NCBI GenBank assembly: GCA_000509225.1
Contig: BAOK01000001.1
Span: 2,788,169 to 2,837,007 of the forward strand
From: Parvibaculaceae bacterium Mf 1.05b.01
GTDB lineage: Bacteria; Pseudomonadota; Alphaproteobacteria; Parvibaculales; Parvibaculaceae
Direction of reading: 5' to 3'
DNA length: 48,839 bases
The position numbers were made by a program, and so were the translations under genes. The notes beneath the pieces are model-generated. The model saw only the letters and a list, made by a program, of their open reading frames with translations. It had not been told where the DNA came from and made no database searches. Shown piece by piece: positions 19,899 to 28,556 of the stretch. The number at the start of each line of letters is the position of its first letter. The stretch's first letter is position 1.

Positions 19899-19914
19899 AA
19901 CCAAAAATTTAGTT
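19899..19914. promoter_or_regulatory. Candidate second operator of the GntR regulator
   Basis: AACCAAAAATTTAGTT lies just upstream of the nitronate-monooxygenase-like gene. It matches the perfect palindrome at 20905-20920 (AACTATTATAATAGTT) at 10 of 16 positions, including both outer arms AAC and GTT. This suggests the GntR protein encoded between them controls both promoters. This is inference from similarity. Confidence 0.35.
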
Positions 19915-19972
19915 CTTTCCTTCATCTCTTACATACCAGCGTTCAAAGCTGGGCATTGTTCCGATCGTCAAT

Positions 19973-20008
19973 TCAGTGCTCGGGTCAGTGCTCGGGTCAG
20001 TGCTCGGG
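19973..20008. repeat. Three perfect tandem copies of a 12-bp unit
   Basis: TCAGTGCTCGGG occurs three times in a row (19973-19984, 19985-19996, 19997-20008). It overlaps the 3' end of the GntR gene. Because the unit is a multiple of three, each copy carries a TGA in the frame of that gene, giving three successive in-frame stops. It probably arose by slippage duplication. Confidence 0.9.
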
Positions 20009-20800
20009 GCGCGTATCACGAACTATTGCGGCCGCATCGTCCCATCGCACACATTTGGACATCAAATCGGGATAGCGCTTTTCAAGATAGCTGTCCGAAC
20101 GGCGCATGAACCGCTGCATTTCCGTTGACGCCAGTTCCGGATTCCGGCCCTCGATCGCAGATAAGAAGCGATCATACGCTTTCAGCTGATAGTTGCGCTC
20201 GGCCTCGCTGTAGGTAATGCCGATCCCCGAAGCGTTCGTGATATGATGCAAAGCTACAACTAGAAAACCAATCAACGGGTTTTGGCTTGCCCACGCTAAA
20301 AGGTCGTGGAACCGCCGGTTCTCCTCGACATAGCCTGAGGAAGTTCCATCGAGATCGCGTAGCCGATCAAGCGAACCGCGCAAAAGCTCAATGTCGTTCG
20401 CCGTCGCCCTCTCAGCGGCATGGGCCGCCATGCCAGGCCCAATGGCTTGACGTACCTCTATGAGCGCCCGGAAATCAGCACCAACGAATTGCAGTAACAA
20501 CGCCATCGTGCTTGCAAAATTGTCCGCCTTGGGCTCCCGTACGACAGGCCCGCCACCCGGCCCTGGCTTCAGATGGATCACACCCTGTAATTCCAAAAAC
20601 CGCAACGCTTCTCTCAATGTTGCCCGCGCCACCCCATAGCGTATGAGCATCTCCTGCTCCGGCAGAAGTTTGTCGCCCACGTCAAGGTCACTGCGGCCAA
20701 TCTCGTCGACGATTTGATGCGCAACCAACAGAGCCCTTTTGGTGCCACGATGTCGCGGATCGTCATTCACTTTTCTCGCCGCGCTCAGGTTCGAAACCAT
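19997..20800 (-). CDS. GntR/FadR family transcriptional regulator
   Basis: 267 residues. The N-terminal GntR winged helix reads DVGDKLLPEQEMLIRYGVAR, then ATLREALRFLELQGVI and a glycine-rich wing. The C-terminal FCD domain is all-helical, with RFHDLLAWAS and HHITNASG segments carrying candidate metal or effector His residues. I chose ATG 20800, which has AAGG seven bases upstream. It diverges from an alpha/beta hydrolase gene across a region with a perfect palindrome. FadR-type regulators of degradation clusters commonly repress until an acid or acyl-CoA binds. The 3' end lies within a tandem repeat. Confidence 0.9.
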   Translation of the reverse strand: MVSNLSAARKVNDDPRHRGTKRALLVAHQIVDEIGRSDLDVGDKLLPEQEMLIRYGVARATLREALRFLELQGVIHLKPGPGGGPVVREPKADNFASTMALLLQFVGADFRALIEVRQAIGPGMAAHAAERATANDIELLRGSLDRLRDLDGTSSGYVEENRRFHDLLAWASQNPLIGFLVVALHHITNASGIGITYSEAERNYQLKAYDRFLSAIEGRNPELASTEMQRFMRRSDSYLEKRYPDLMSKCVRWDDAAAIVRDTRPEH

Positions 20801-20904
20801 TGTCAATCCTTACGCCCCACCAGCCTTACGTCCCACCAGCGCCAAGTCGTGTCCATTATTTGGAAACAGGAAAGCACCTACTTCACTAGACGGCAGACTA
20901 TCAC

Positions 20905-20920
20905 AACTATTATAATAGTT
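20905..20920. promoter_or_regulatory. Perfect 16-bp palindrome, likely GntR operator
   Basis: AACTATTATAATAGTT is its own reverse complement. It lies between the divergent GntR gene (start 20800) and the alpha/beta hydrolase gene (start 20967). The centre contains TATAAT on both strands, so it may overlap the promoter -10 elements. The location is ideal for autoregulation and control of the neighbour. Confidence 0.6.
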
Positions 20921-20966
20921 TAATCTACCATTGAACAGTATGAAATTTCAGAAGGAACCTCCGACG

Positions 20967-21857
20967 ATGGCTGCTCAAGCAAGCCGATTAACGTTTAATA
21001 CGCCAGACGGTTTAACCCTGGCCGCCGACAGCTTCGGTCCGGACAACGGGTATCCTGTGCTCTTTGCCCACGGCGGCGGACAAACCCGCCATGCATGGCA
21101 GAACACATGCATCGCCCTTGCCGCACAAAACTACCATGCCGTCGCAATCGACCTGCGTGGCCATGGCGCGAGTGACTGGGCGCCGAACGGTGATTACCGG
21201 CTTGAGAGGTTCGCTGCAGATTTGACGCTTGTCGCAGACAGCTTCGACAAACCACCAGCCCTCGTTGGCGCTTCGCTCGGCGGCATGGCCGGCCTTATCG
21301 CTCAGGGAGAGAAAGCACCCATTGGCGCGCGCGGGTTTTCCGCGATCATCTTGGTCGACATTGCGACCCGGATGCGTATGGACGGGGTGGAAAAGATTAT
21401 CGGGTTCATGTCCGAAAACCTAAACTCAGGTTTCACATCGCTTGAAGAAGCGGCCGACGCGGTTGCACGGTACCTGCCCAACCGCCCCCGCCCGAAAGAC
21501 CTGTCTGGCTTGCAGAAAAATCTGCGCCGCAAGGAGGATGGTCGCTACTATTGGCACTGGGATCCACGCTTCATCACCGGCGACAATCGACCCGAAGGCA
21601 GCCGAAGCCCAGATCGGCTTGAAATTGCGGGACGCAACCTGTCCATTCCCACTCTGCTCATTCGCGGCAAGCAAAGTGAACTTATCGATATGGATTCCGT
21701 GCGGGCTTTCCAAGAGCACGTTCCCCACGCTGAGTTTGTTGACGTCGCTCATGCCGGACATATGGTGGCGGGCGATCGCAATGATGTCTTCTCGGACGCG
21801 GTTATGACATTTCTCAGTAGCCAGCGCGAAGCAGTACCGATGCCGACTGACGGTTGA
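20967..21857 (+). CDS. Alpha/beta-fold hydrolase
   Basis: 296 residues of the canonical alpha/beta hydrolase family. The oxyanion region is FAHGGGQTRHAW, the nucleophile elbow GASLGG, and the C-terminal His in VAHAGHMVAGD; the Asp is probably within the GKQSELIDMDS segment. I chose ATG 20967, with AAGGA ten bases upstream; ATG 20940 would add nine residues. It is transcribed alone and is probably controlled by the divergent GntR protein. It could hydrolyse an ester, lactone or C-C bond of a pathway intermediate. No subfamily can be named with confidence. Confidence 0.85.
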   Translation: MAAQASRLTFNTPDGLTLAADSFGPDNGYPVLFAHGGGQTRHAWQNTCIALAAQNYHAVAIDLRGHGASDWAPNGDYRLERFAADLTLVADSFDKPPALVGASLGGMAGLIAQGEKAPIGARGFSAIILVDIATRMRMDGVEKIIGFMSENLNSGFTSLEEAADAVARYLPNRPRPKDLSGLQKNLRRKEDGRYYWHWDPRFITGDNRPEGSRSPDRLEIAGRNLSIPTLLIRGKQSELIDMDSVRAFQEHVPHAEFVDVAHAGHMVAGDRNDVFSDAVMTFLSSQREAVPMPTDG

Positions 21858-21909
21858 TCCCTCATCTACTGGACACTGAGTACTGGGCGCCGCCAATTTT
21901 CTTGTGGCG

Positions 21910-22664
21910 TCACATAGTCGTGTAACCGCCATCGACAACGACCTCAGACCCCGTCATGTATGAAGCCTCGTCCGATGCAAGAAACAAAACTGCATAGGAC
22001 ACCTCCATCGGTTCAGCCGGCCGGCCGAGAAGCGTGGTGCCTATGATCTGCTGCGTGATGGCCTCATCAACCAGCATATCTTTTGTCATGTTGGTGCGTA
22101 TGATACTCGGATGCACGGAATTCACTCGAATTTTGAACGGCGCATAGTCCACCGCGGTTGATTTCGTCAGCAACCGAACAGCCCCTTTCGACGCCTGATA
22201 GGCCGCCGAGGCCGGCGCGCCGATCAAACCGTAGATCGAAGAAATATTGACGATTGAGCCGCCACCAGCCGCCTGCATCGCTGGAAGCATGTATTTCGTC
22301 CCGTAAAAAACGCCTTTGACGTTTATGTCAAGAACGCGATCAAAATCCTCATCCAACGTATCCTGAACGGTGGACAAGACGAGAATGCCAGCATTGTTTA
22401 TGAGAATGTCAACACAGCCGAAAGTAGCAATGGTTTGCTCCACGGCACTCTTCCAATCGGACGGGCACGCAACATCGAGCTTTATGAACCGGGCCTGCCC
22501 CCCCCTTCAGCATTTATCTCATCGACCACGGCGTGGCCGCCCTTTTCGTCCATATCGGTCACGACCAGCGTTGCGCCCTCACGCGCGAGCAGCAAAGCAT
22601 GATAGCGGCCCATGCCGTTGGCACCGCCTGTCACAAAGGCGATTTTTCCGTCAACTCTCCCCAT
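21910..22664 (-). pseudogene. Short-chain dehydrogenase/reductase, frameshifted at a G8 tract
   Basis: The two halves of one SDR lie in different frames. The N-terminal half (22664-22506) has VTGGANGMGRYHALLLAREG, the NAD(P) motif. The C-terminal half has NNAG, the catalytic Ser in IVNISSIYG, YQASK with Tyr and Lys, and the terminal VVDGGYTTM. The frame breaks at a run of eight C on the plus strand (22498-22505). Nine would restore a reading GluGlyGlyGlyGlnAlaArgPhe and a normal SDR of about 250 residues. This is either a slipped or phase-variable tract, a real pseudogene, or a sequencing error. The start has AGGAGG seven bases upstream. It is the last gene of the long minus operon. Confidence 0.85.
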
Positions 22665-22734
22665 TCGCCTCTCCTCCTACTTTCCCCGTTACGCTTGCAA
22701 CGGACACTATCCGCTAACACCGCTTCGTTTATGC

Positions 22735-24345
22735 TCAGGCGATTCCCAATTCGCGCCTTGCAAAATTGCTGACGCCTTTATAATCAGCCTTACCATTAGG
22801 CGCGCGAAGAGCAATATTGCCAACGAGGATATGTTTCGGCGTTTTATACCCGGCAAGGCTTGCGCGGACATGGTTGCGCAACGCCGCCTCGTCAAACGTA
22901 GCGCCCTCTGACAATTTTACAATTCCGGTAACAGCCTGACCCCATTTTTCATCGGGCACACCGACCACGAGTGCGTCCTCGACGAAAGAATGCAGCTTCA
23001 GAACTTCCTCAACTTCTTCGGGATAAACCTTCTCGCCTGCGGTGTTTATACAGACACTGCCACGCCCGAGCAGCGTTAGGCTGCCGTCTTCTTCCACGAT
23101 GCACCAATCGCCGGGGATCGAATAACGCTCGCCGCCGATGGTCTTGAACGTCGCGGCGGTCTTTACCGGATCCTTGTAATAGCCGACGGGAATTGGCCCG
23201 CCCAAAGCGATGATGCCAGACTTGCCACTGCCGGGCTCAACCGGCTGGTCGTCTTCGTCAAACACCCGGCACCGGCCGCCGATCTGAAACTTGGCGGTTT
23301 TCACCTCGCCGGCACTCGTCATAATGGAGCTGCCAAACCCAAGGCCCTCCGAGGCACCGAAGGAATCCATCAACACGACGTTGGGCATATGTTTAAGAAG
23401 ACCCCGTTTCACCTCGGTGCTCCACATGACACCCGACGAGAGAATGGATACAACACTGGAAAGATCATATTTTCCCGGCGCCTCCTCAAGCCCTTGAAGC
23501 ATTGGCTTGGCGAAGGCATCACCGACGATGGCCAACGAATTGACCCCACGGCGCGACACGGCGGACCACAGCTCATCGGCGTCGAGCGACGGACTTTCCA
23601 GCGTGACGATGCATCCACCGCTCATCATATTGCCTATCGCGGTGATAAGCCCGGTACCATGCATCAAGGGGCAGGCCGGTAAGGATATCGGGCCGGGTCC
23701 GGCCTCTTTGATTGTCTCGACGAGCGCTGGCAAACTCTCGGGGACCGGCCCGAGTGCGCGAAGCGCGGTAAGCTGCGCTTCGCGCATGTCATCATGCCGC
23801 CACATCACGCCTTTGGGCATGCCCGTTGTTCCGCCAGTGTAGATAAACAACATATCGTCAGATGAACGCTGAATATCAAGCGGCGCACCATCACCTGTAG
23901 TAGCGATCTTCTCGTAATTTTCCGCAAAGGGCGCGGCAGATCCATCCGGGGCTACTTCTATGAAAGTTTTGACCTTTCCCAGCCGATCCTTCAGTTCCAC
24001 GATGGTATCGCGAAACTCGGTGCCGTAGACAACTGTCTGCGCATCGGAATCGTCGAAAATGTAGAACACCTCATCGGGCTGGTAGCGATAGTTGATGTTC
24101 ACATGCACCAGCTGACTTTTGAAGCAGGCGGCCATGGTTTCCACATATTCGGGCCGGTTGCGCATATAGAATGCCACTTTGTCGCCGGGCTTGGCGCCGC
24201 GTGCGAGCATTGCACGGCCAAGATTATTGGACCGCCGAGTCGTTTCGCCCCACGAAATCACCCGATCTCCGTGAATGAGAGCAGGTGCATCCGGCGGCAA
24301 AACCTCCGAAATGCTGTCTAGAATATCACCGAAATTCCACGTCAT
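22735..24345 (-). CDS. Acyl-CoA synthetase (AMP-forming)
   Basis: 536 residues of the ANL superfamily. The AMP/ATP loop is FIYTGGTTGMPKGVMW. The adenylate motif lies in the SFGASEGLG region. The hinge and A8 motif is GRGSVCINTAGEKVYPEEVE. The C-terminal catalytic Lys is in APNGKADYKGV. I chose ATG 24345, with GGGAGG just upstream. It would activate a carboxylic acid to its CoA ester with ATP, feeding the acyl-CoA dehydrogenases of the same operon. Relatives include steroid-side-chain and short/medium fatty-acid ligases, and specificity is not readable. It lies between the DUF35 gene and the frameshifted SDR. Confidence 0.92.
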   Translation of the reverse strand: MTWNFGDILDSISEVLPPDAPALIHGDRVISWGETTRRSNNLGRAMLARGAKPGDKVAFYMRNRPEYVETMAACFKSQLVHVNINYRYQPDEVFYIFDDSDAQTVVYGTEFRDTIVELKDRLGKVKTFIEVAPDGSAAPFAENYEKIATTGDGAPLDIQRSSDDMLFIYTGGTTGMPKGVMWRHDDMREAQLTALRALGPVPESLPALVETIKEAGPGPISLPACPLMHGTGLITAIGNMMSGGCIVTLESPSLDADELWSAVSRRGVNSLAIVGDAFAKPMLQGLEEAPGKYDLSSVVSILSSGVMWSTEVKRGLLKHMPNVVLMDSFGASEGLGFGSSIMTSAGEVKTAKFQIGGRCRVFDEDDQPVEPGSGKSGIIALGGPIPVGYYKDPVKTAATFKTIGGERYSIPGDWCIVEEDGSLTLLGRGSVCINTAGEKVYPEEVEEVLKLHSFVEDALVVGVPDEKWGQAVTGIVKLSEGATFDEAALRNHVRASLAGYKTPKHILVGNIALRAPNGKADYKGVSNFARRELGIA

Positions 24346-24430
24346 GTTGTTCCTCCCTGCTGAGCGTCCGATTTTAAGGGCAGCCCATTTTAGAAACTCT
24401 GGCTTGCGCCCCAACCCGCTTTAGGCCGCC

Positions 24431-24823
24431 TTAGGCCGGTGTAAACACCGGCAACGCATATCCCTCCTCAGCCTCCACGAAACTGACCTTAACTCTCTGT
24501 CCGATATGAACTTTCTCCACATCACAATCAACGATGTTCGTGAGCATCGACACACCTTCATCAATCGTAACATAGGCAATGACATAAGGCGGCTTGGCCT
24601 GCCGTGTAACTGAATAACTGTAGATCACCCCATCGCCGGATGCTTCAACGAAAGCGGTATTGTCCGCAAAACAATGAGGACAGATCGAGCGTGGATAGTA
24701 ATGCACCTTACCGCAGTCATTGCATTTCTTGATCAGGAGCTGCCCCCTCGCGGCCCCTTCCCAATAGGGCTTGTTTTCCGAGTTTACGATTAGCCGGGGT
24801 TTGCTTTTCTGTCCGGTACTCAT
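24431..24823 (-). CDS. DUF35 OB-fold/zinc-ribbon partner of the second thiolase-fold protein
   Basis: 130 residues from ATG 24823. The zinc ribbon reads CNDCGKVHYYPRSICPHC with four cysteines, followed by the OB fold (GDGVIYSYSVTRQAKPPY and on). The start overlaps the stop of the thiolase-like gene (ATGA, 24820-24823), so translation is coupled, as in the pair at 4306-5909. It presumably forms a complex with that protein and binds acyl-CoA. A longer open frame up to 24910 overlaps the thiolase gene and is not the true start. Confidence 0.9.
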   Translation of the reverse strand: MSTGQKSKPRLIVNSENKPYWEGAARGQLLIKKCNDCGKVHYYPRSICPHCFADNTAFVEASGDGVIYSYSVTRQAKPPYVIAYVTIDEGVSMLTNIVDCDVEKVHIGQRVKVSFVEAEEGYALPVFTPA

Positions 24824-25995
24824 GCGGCTTCGCTCCCGAGGATGAGGGTTGCACTGCCCATGCGAGCGCCCAGAAGTCCACCGGTGCCGTGGGCAAGGGC
24901 TATGTCGCAATTGGGAACCTGCACTTTCGGGTGGGCTTCACCACGGATCTGACGGGCGGCTTCAATCACTTTTGTCATGCCGCCACGATTGCCTGGATGG
25001 TTGTTGCACAACCCCCCGCCATCGGTATTGAAGGGCAACTTACCAACCCCCGATATCAGATTTCCGTCTGAAACGAACGCGCCACCCTTGCCCTTTTCAC
25101 AAAAGCCGAGGTCCTCTAGCGTTTCCAAAACAGTAATTGTAAAGGAATCATAGATCGACGCATATTTAATGTCCGTGGGCTTAACCCCGGCCTCTTCAAA
25201 GGCCTTTGGCCCTGACCAGCAAGCCCCAGAATAAGTCAAATCGACATCGCCTCCGGCCAGATGCTTGGGCGCTTCGCCCGCACCTAAGACCTTGACCAGG
25301 GGTCGTTTCAATGACTTTGCAACTTCGGGGCTCACCACCAATAACCCACCACCGCCATCCGTCACAACACAACAATCCATCCGATGCAGCGGGTCGGCAA
25401 TCATCGGTGAGTTGACGACATCCTCCACCGTCACGACATCGCGCAGCTTGGCATGTTCATTGTGCTGAGCGTGGTGCGATGCGGCGACCTTGATCCATGC
25501 AAGCTGCTCGCTTGTCGTCCCATACTCGTGCATATGCCGCATCGCGCACATCGCATACATGTTGACAACGTTGAAGCGGTACGGCATCTCAAAGGGAAGA
25601 TCTGGTGCGTCCGGACTATAGAAGCGAGCGGACTTACCTTCCTTGGCGTCTGCCACTGGTCTTCCGGCCAGCGTGATCAACGCCACGCTGCAATGTCCCG
25701 CGGCAATCGCCTGCGCTGCATGGTTCACATGGACAATGTAAGAGGACCCGCCCGTCTCCGTACTGTCCATATGGCGCACATTATTCAGACCTAGATATTC
25801 GATCATATTGATCGGACCAAGGCCCGGCGCATCGCCCGCGCAGAAATAGCCATCGACATCGTCTTTTGTCAGACCGGCATCCTCAAGGACACCCTTCGCA
25901 ATCTCGGCGTGAAGCTGTGGCAAGGTCTTATCAAGAGCCTTGCGGCTCGGGTGCTCGTAGATGCCTGCTATGTACGCTTTTCCTTTGATACTCAT
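24820..25995 (-). CDS. Second thiolase-fold protein of the SCP-x/Ltp2 type
   Basis: 391 residues with the thiolase fold. The nucleophile Cys position reads TETGGSSYIVHVNHA (Ser84/Ser85), and the late Cys motif is replaced by LAHGTGGLLGARMG. The late segment reads NTDGGGLCNNHPGNRGG, so its His is kept, unlike in the first copy. Without the cysteines it is unlikely to be a Claisen thiolase; together with its coupled DUF35 partner it is probably an aldolase of the steroid-side-chain type. AAGGAG precedes the ATG. It differs clearly from the first copy, so the two pairs may act on different intermediates. The acyl-CoA dehydrogenase gene upstream ends 157 nt before it. Confidence 0.87.
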   Translation of the reverse strand: MSIKGKAYIAGIYEHPSRKALDKTLPQLHAEIAKGVLEDAGLTKDDVDGYFCAGDAPGLGPINMIEYLGLNNVRHMDSTETGGSSYIVHVNHAAQAIAAGHCSVALITLAGRPVADAKEGKSARFYSPDAPDLPFEMPYRFNVVNMYAMCAMRHMHEYGTTSEQLAWIKVAASHHAQHNEHAKLRDVVTVEDVVNSPMIADPLHRMDCCVVTDGGGGLLVVSPEVAKSLKRPLVKVLGAGEAPKHLAGGDVDLTYSGACWSGPKAFEEAGVKPTDIKYASIYDSFTITVLETLEDLGFCEKGKGGAFVSDGNLISGVGKLPFNTDGGGLCNNHPGNRGGMTKVIEAARQIRGEAHPKVQVPNCDIALAHGTGGLLGARMGSATLILGSEAA

Positions 25996-26152
25996 CCCTA
26001 CTCCTTCAAACCCTTCATCATAAATTCAACACCCCATCCAGCACATTTGCGGGCTGGCCGTCCTCTGGTGGGAGAGCGCCCCAACCAAGACAGTCGAGAA
26101 TGTCGCAACGGGCAGCTCGGACACCGGATGCCGCGTCTGCCAGGCGCGATTG

Positions 26153-27352
26153 TCAAAGTCCGAGAACGGCTTTCGCGATCACGTTGCGCTGGATTTCGTT
26201 GGAGCCGCCATAGATCGAGGCGGCCCGGCCGAAATTATAGGCGCTGGCCGTGGCGACCCCATAGTCAGGTCCGACAGGCGGTTCATTGGAAGTTCCCAGC
26301 AACTGCTCTTTCTGAAACGGCTGTGCATAGAAGGCAATGGTTTCTACCGCGAGTTCGGCGAGCGATTGCTGAACTTCTGTTCCGACAATTTTGAGCGTGG
26401 ACGAAGACGGCCCCGCTGGCCGGCCCGCCGCTGCGTCAGCAAGGATACGCAGGTTTGTAAATTCAAGCCCCGTGAGTTTGATTTCGATTTCCGTAAGCTT
26501 GTGCCTGAATGCCGGATCATCCGCCAGCGCGCCGCCATCCCCGAGCCGCTCTTTGTGCGCAATCTCCTTGATCCGCGCAATGCTCCTCTTCGACTCAGGC
26601 ACGCCGGCAATGCCAGTTCGCTCATTTACCAGCAGAAACTTGGCGTAGGTCCAGCCCTTGTTTTCTTCGCCGATCCTGTTTGCTACAGGCACCTTAACGT
26701 CCGTAAAAAAGACTTCGTTCAAGTGATGCAGGCCGTCTATGGAAACAATCGGCTTTACCTCAATACCCGGCGTTTTCATGTCGATGAGCAGGAATGTGAT
26801 GCCCGCCTGCTGCTTGACTGAATCGTCCGTTCGCACCAGACAGAATATCCAATCGGCCTCGTGGGCATATGAGGTCCAGATTTTCTGACCGTTGACAATG
26901 TAGTCATCCCCCGCACGCACTGCCTTGGTCTTCAACGAAGCAAGATCGGATCCGGAACCAGGCTCCGAATACCCCTGGCACCACGCCGTGTCCCCCGACA
27001 GGATGCCCGACAGGTGCTGCTTCTTCTGCTCTTCATTGCCGAACGTATAGATTACCGGACCGACCATCGACAGGCCGAAAGGAGAAAGCCGTGGGGCATT
27101 CGCCAATGCCATCTCTTCGTTAAAGATGAATTTTTGCATTGCCGTCCAACCGGTCCCGCCATATTCGGTTGGCCAGTTAACCGCAATCCAGCCTCGTTCG
27201 TAGAGAGATTTTTGCCATCCCCGGAGAACACTCCGCTCCGCGGAGGCGCCGACCGTAACTTTTCCCGCGAGTTCCTTTGTCAGATTTTCTGCGATAAATT
27301 GCCGAACTTCAGCACGGAACGCTTCGTCCTCTTTGGCAAGCTCGATATCCAT
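26153..27352 (-). CDS. Acyl-CoA dehydrogenase (large, first copy)
   Basis: 399 residues. Family blocks are YSEPGSGSDLASL for FAD/substrate binding, NGQKIWTSYAHEADWIFCL, and the C-terminal YGGSNEIQRNVIAKAVLGL. I chose ATG 27352 with GGGAGG immediately upstream. It resembles the third ACAD (28557-29750) in most blocks and differs from the shorter middle one. In steroid side-chain degradation such ACADs form alpha2-beta2 heteromers of a long and a short type, so the neighbouring 27460 gene may be its partner. It would introduce a double bond alpha-beta to the CoA ester, with FAD as cofactor. Confidence 0.92.
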   Translation of the reverse strand: MDIELAKEDEAFRAEVRQFIAENLTKELAGKVTVGASAERSVLRGWQKSLYERGWIAVNWPTEYGGTGWTAMQKFIFNEEMALANAPRLSPFGLSMVGPVIYTFGNEEQKKQHLSGILSGDTAWCQGYSEPGSGSDLASLKTKAVRAGDDYIVNGQKIWTSYAHEADWIFCLVRTDDSVKQQAGITFLLIDMKTPGIEVKPIVSIDGLHHLNEVFFTDVKVPVANRIGEENKGWTYAKFLLVNERTGIAGVPESKRSIARIKEIAHKERLGDGGALADDPAFRHKLTEIEIKLTGLEFTNLRILADAAAGRPAGPSSSTLKIVGTEVQQSLAELAVETIAFYAQPFQKEQLLGTSNEPPVGPDYGVATASAYNFGRAASIYGGSNEIQRNVIAKAVLGL

Positions 27353-27459
27353 TTCATCCTCCCACCTTGCGCGCCAAGCTGACACCAAGCCGCCGAGAAC
27401 ACCGCGCTTGGCGAAGCGGAGTCCTGTTTATGCGGGTGGCGAAAAACATAATCACCCTG

Positions 27460-28545
27460 TTAGGCGGCCCATCCCTGCAATCGCGCGGCTTCGAGACGAA
27501 TCTGCTCCGGGCCACCCAGCAATTGCCGGTCCAAACCGATACGTTTGAACCAATAGTGCAGTCCCAGAAGGTCGGTAAAGCCCATACCGCCATGGACTTC
27601 GGTCGCGGTGCGTGCAACGAAGCGCCCCACTTCCGACAAGTGCCCTTTTGCATGGCACGCCATAAGACGGGCATCATCGGGAACCTGATCCATCGCATAT
27701 GCCGCATACCACACCAGCGACCGGCATGGTTCGAGCGCCGCCGCCATTTCGGCACACATATGCTTCACAGCTTGAAAAGACCCAATCACCCGGCCGAACT
27801 GCTTACGCTCTCCTGCATAAACCACGGCTTTCTCAATCATCATCTGGCCCGCGCCCAGCGTGTCCGCGGCGAGCATTATTCTGCCCGCATCAAGCATCCG
27901 AGCGACCACATCTGCGTTCGCGCCCGGCAATGGTTCCGAAACAACGTTGTCAAACACCAGCTCGCCGACGGAGCGGGTTTTGTCGATGGTTTTGAGCGCG
28001 CGCCGGGAAAGCCCTGGCGCGTCTGGCGCGACCAGGTGCAAACCATTGTCCCGGTCGGCGACAATATAAATATCCGCCTTTGACCAATCGATGACAAACA
28101 GCGCCTTACCGCTGAGCTTGCCCTGGCTGGCATCAACACCGGCATTCTCGCGCGTGCCAACCCGTTCGGTGACACCCACGCCGGCTATCACTTTACCCGC
28201 CGCGATTTTCGGTAGCCAATTTTGCTTTTGGGCCTCGCTACCTGCAAGCGTGAGCGCAACCGGCGCCATGACACTCGTCCCAACGAAAGGCACAGGCGCC
28301 ACATGACGGCCCATCATTTCATTAATAATCGCTGCATCGAGAAAACCAAGCCCCATACCACCAAAATCTTCTGGAACGAGTATCCCCGGCACACCCAATT
28401 CGCGAATGCCATCCCACAAGCCGCGCGGAACGAAGTCGTTACTGTCAGCAGCTTCCCTCACCTTTTCGAGAGGTGATTGCTCCTCAAGAAATCGGCCCAC
28501 ACCGTCCTGCAATAATCGCTGATCTTCCGACAATCCAAATTCCAT
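27460..28545 (-). CDS. Acyl-CoA dehydrogenase (short, middle copy)
   Basis: 361 residues of the shorter ACAD type. It begins EFGLSEDQRLLQDGVGRFLE. The C-terminal block reads TATEVHGGMGFTDL. The FAD-binding middle is diverged: where the others have YSEPGSGSD this protein has VGVTERVGTRENAG. This shape fits the partner subunits of heteromeric ACADs known from cholesterol degradation (one subunit keeps FAD contacts, the other the base). AAGGAG precedes the ATG. It lies 12 nt after the third ACAD and 107 nt before the first, in the same operon. Confidence 0.88.
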   Translation of the reverse strand: MEFGLSEDQRLLQDGVGRFLEEQSPLEKVREAADSNDFVPRGLWDGIRELGVPGILVPEDFGGMGLGFLDAAIINEMMGRHVAPVPFVGTSVMAPVALTLAGSEAQKQNWLPKIAAGKVIAGVGVTERVGTRENAGVDASQGKLSGKALFVIDWSKADIYIVADRDNGLHLVAPDAPGLSRRALKTIDKTRSVGELVFDNVVSEPLPGANADVVARMLDAGRIMLAADTLGAGQMMIEKAVVYAGERKQFGRVIGSFQAVKHMCAEMAAALEPCRSLVWYAAYAMDQVPDDARLMACHAKGHLSEVGRFVARTATEVHGGMGFTDLLGLHYWFKRIGLDRQLLGGPEQIRLEAARLQGWAA

Positions 28546-28556
28546 CGGACATCTCC

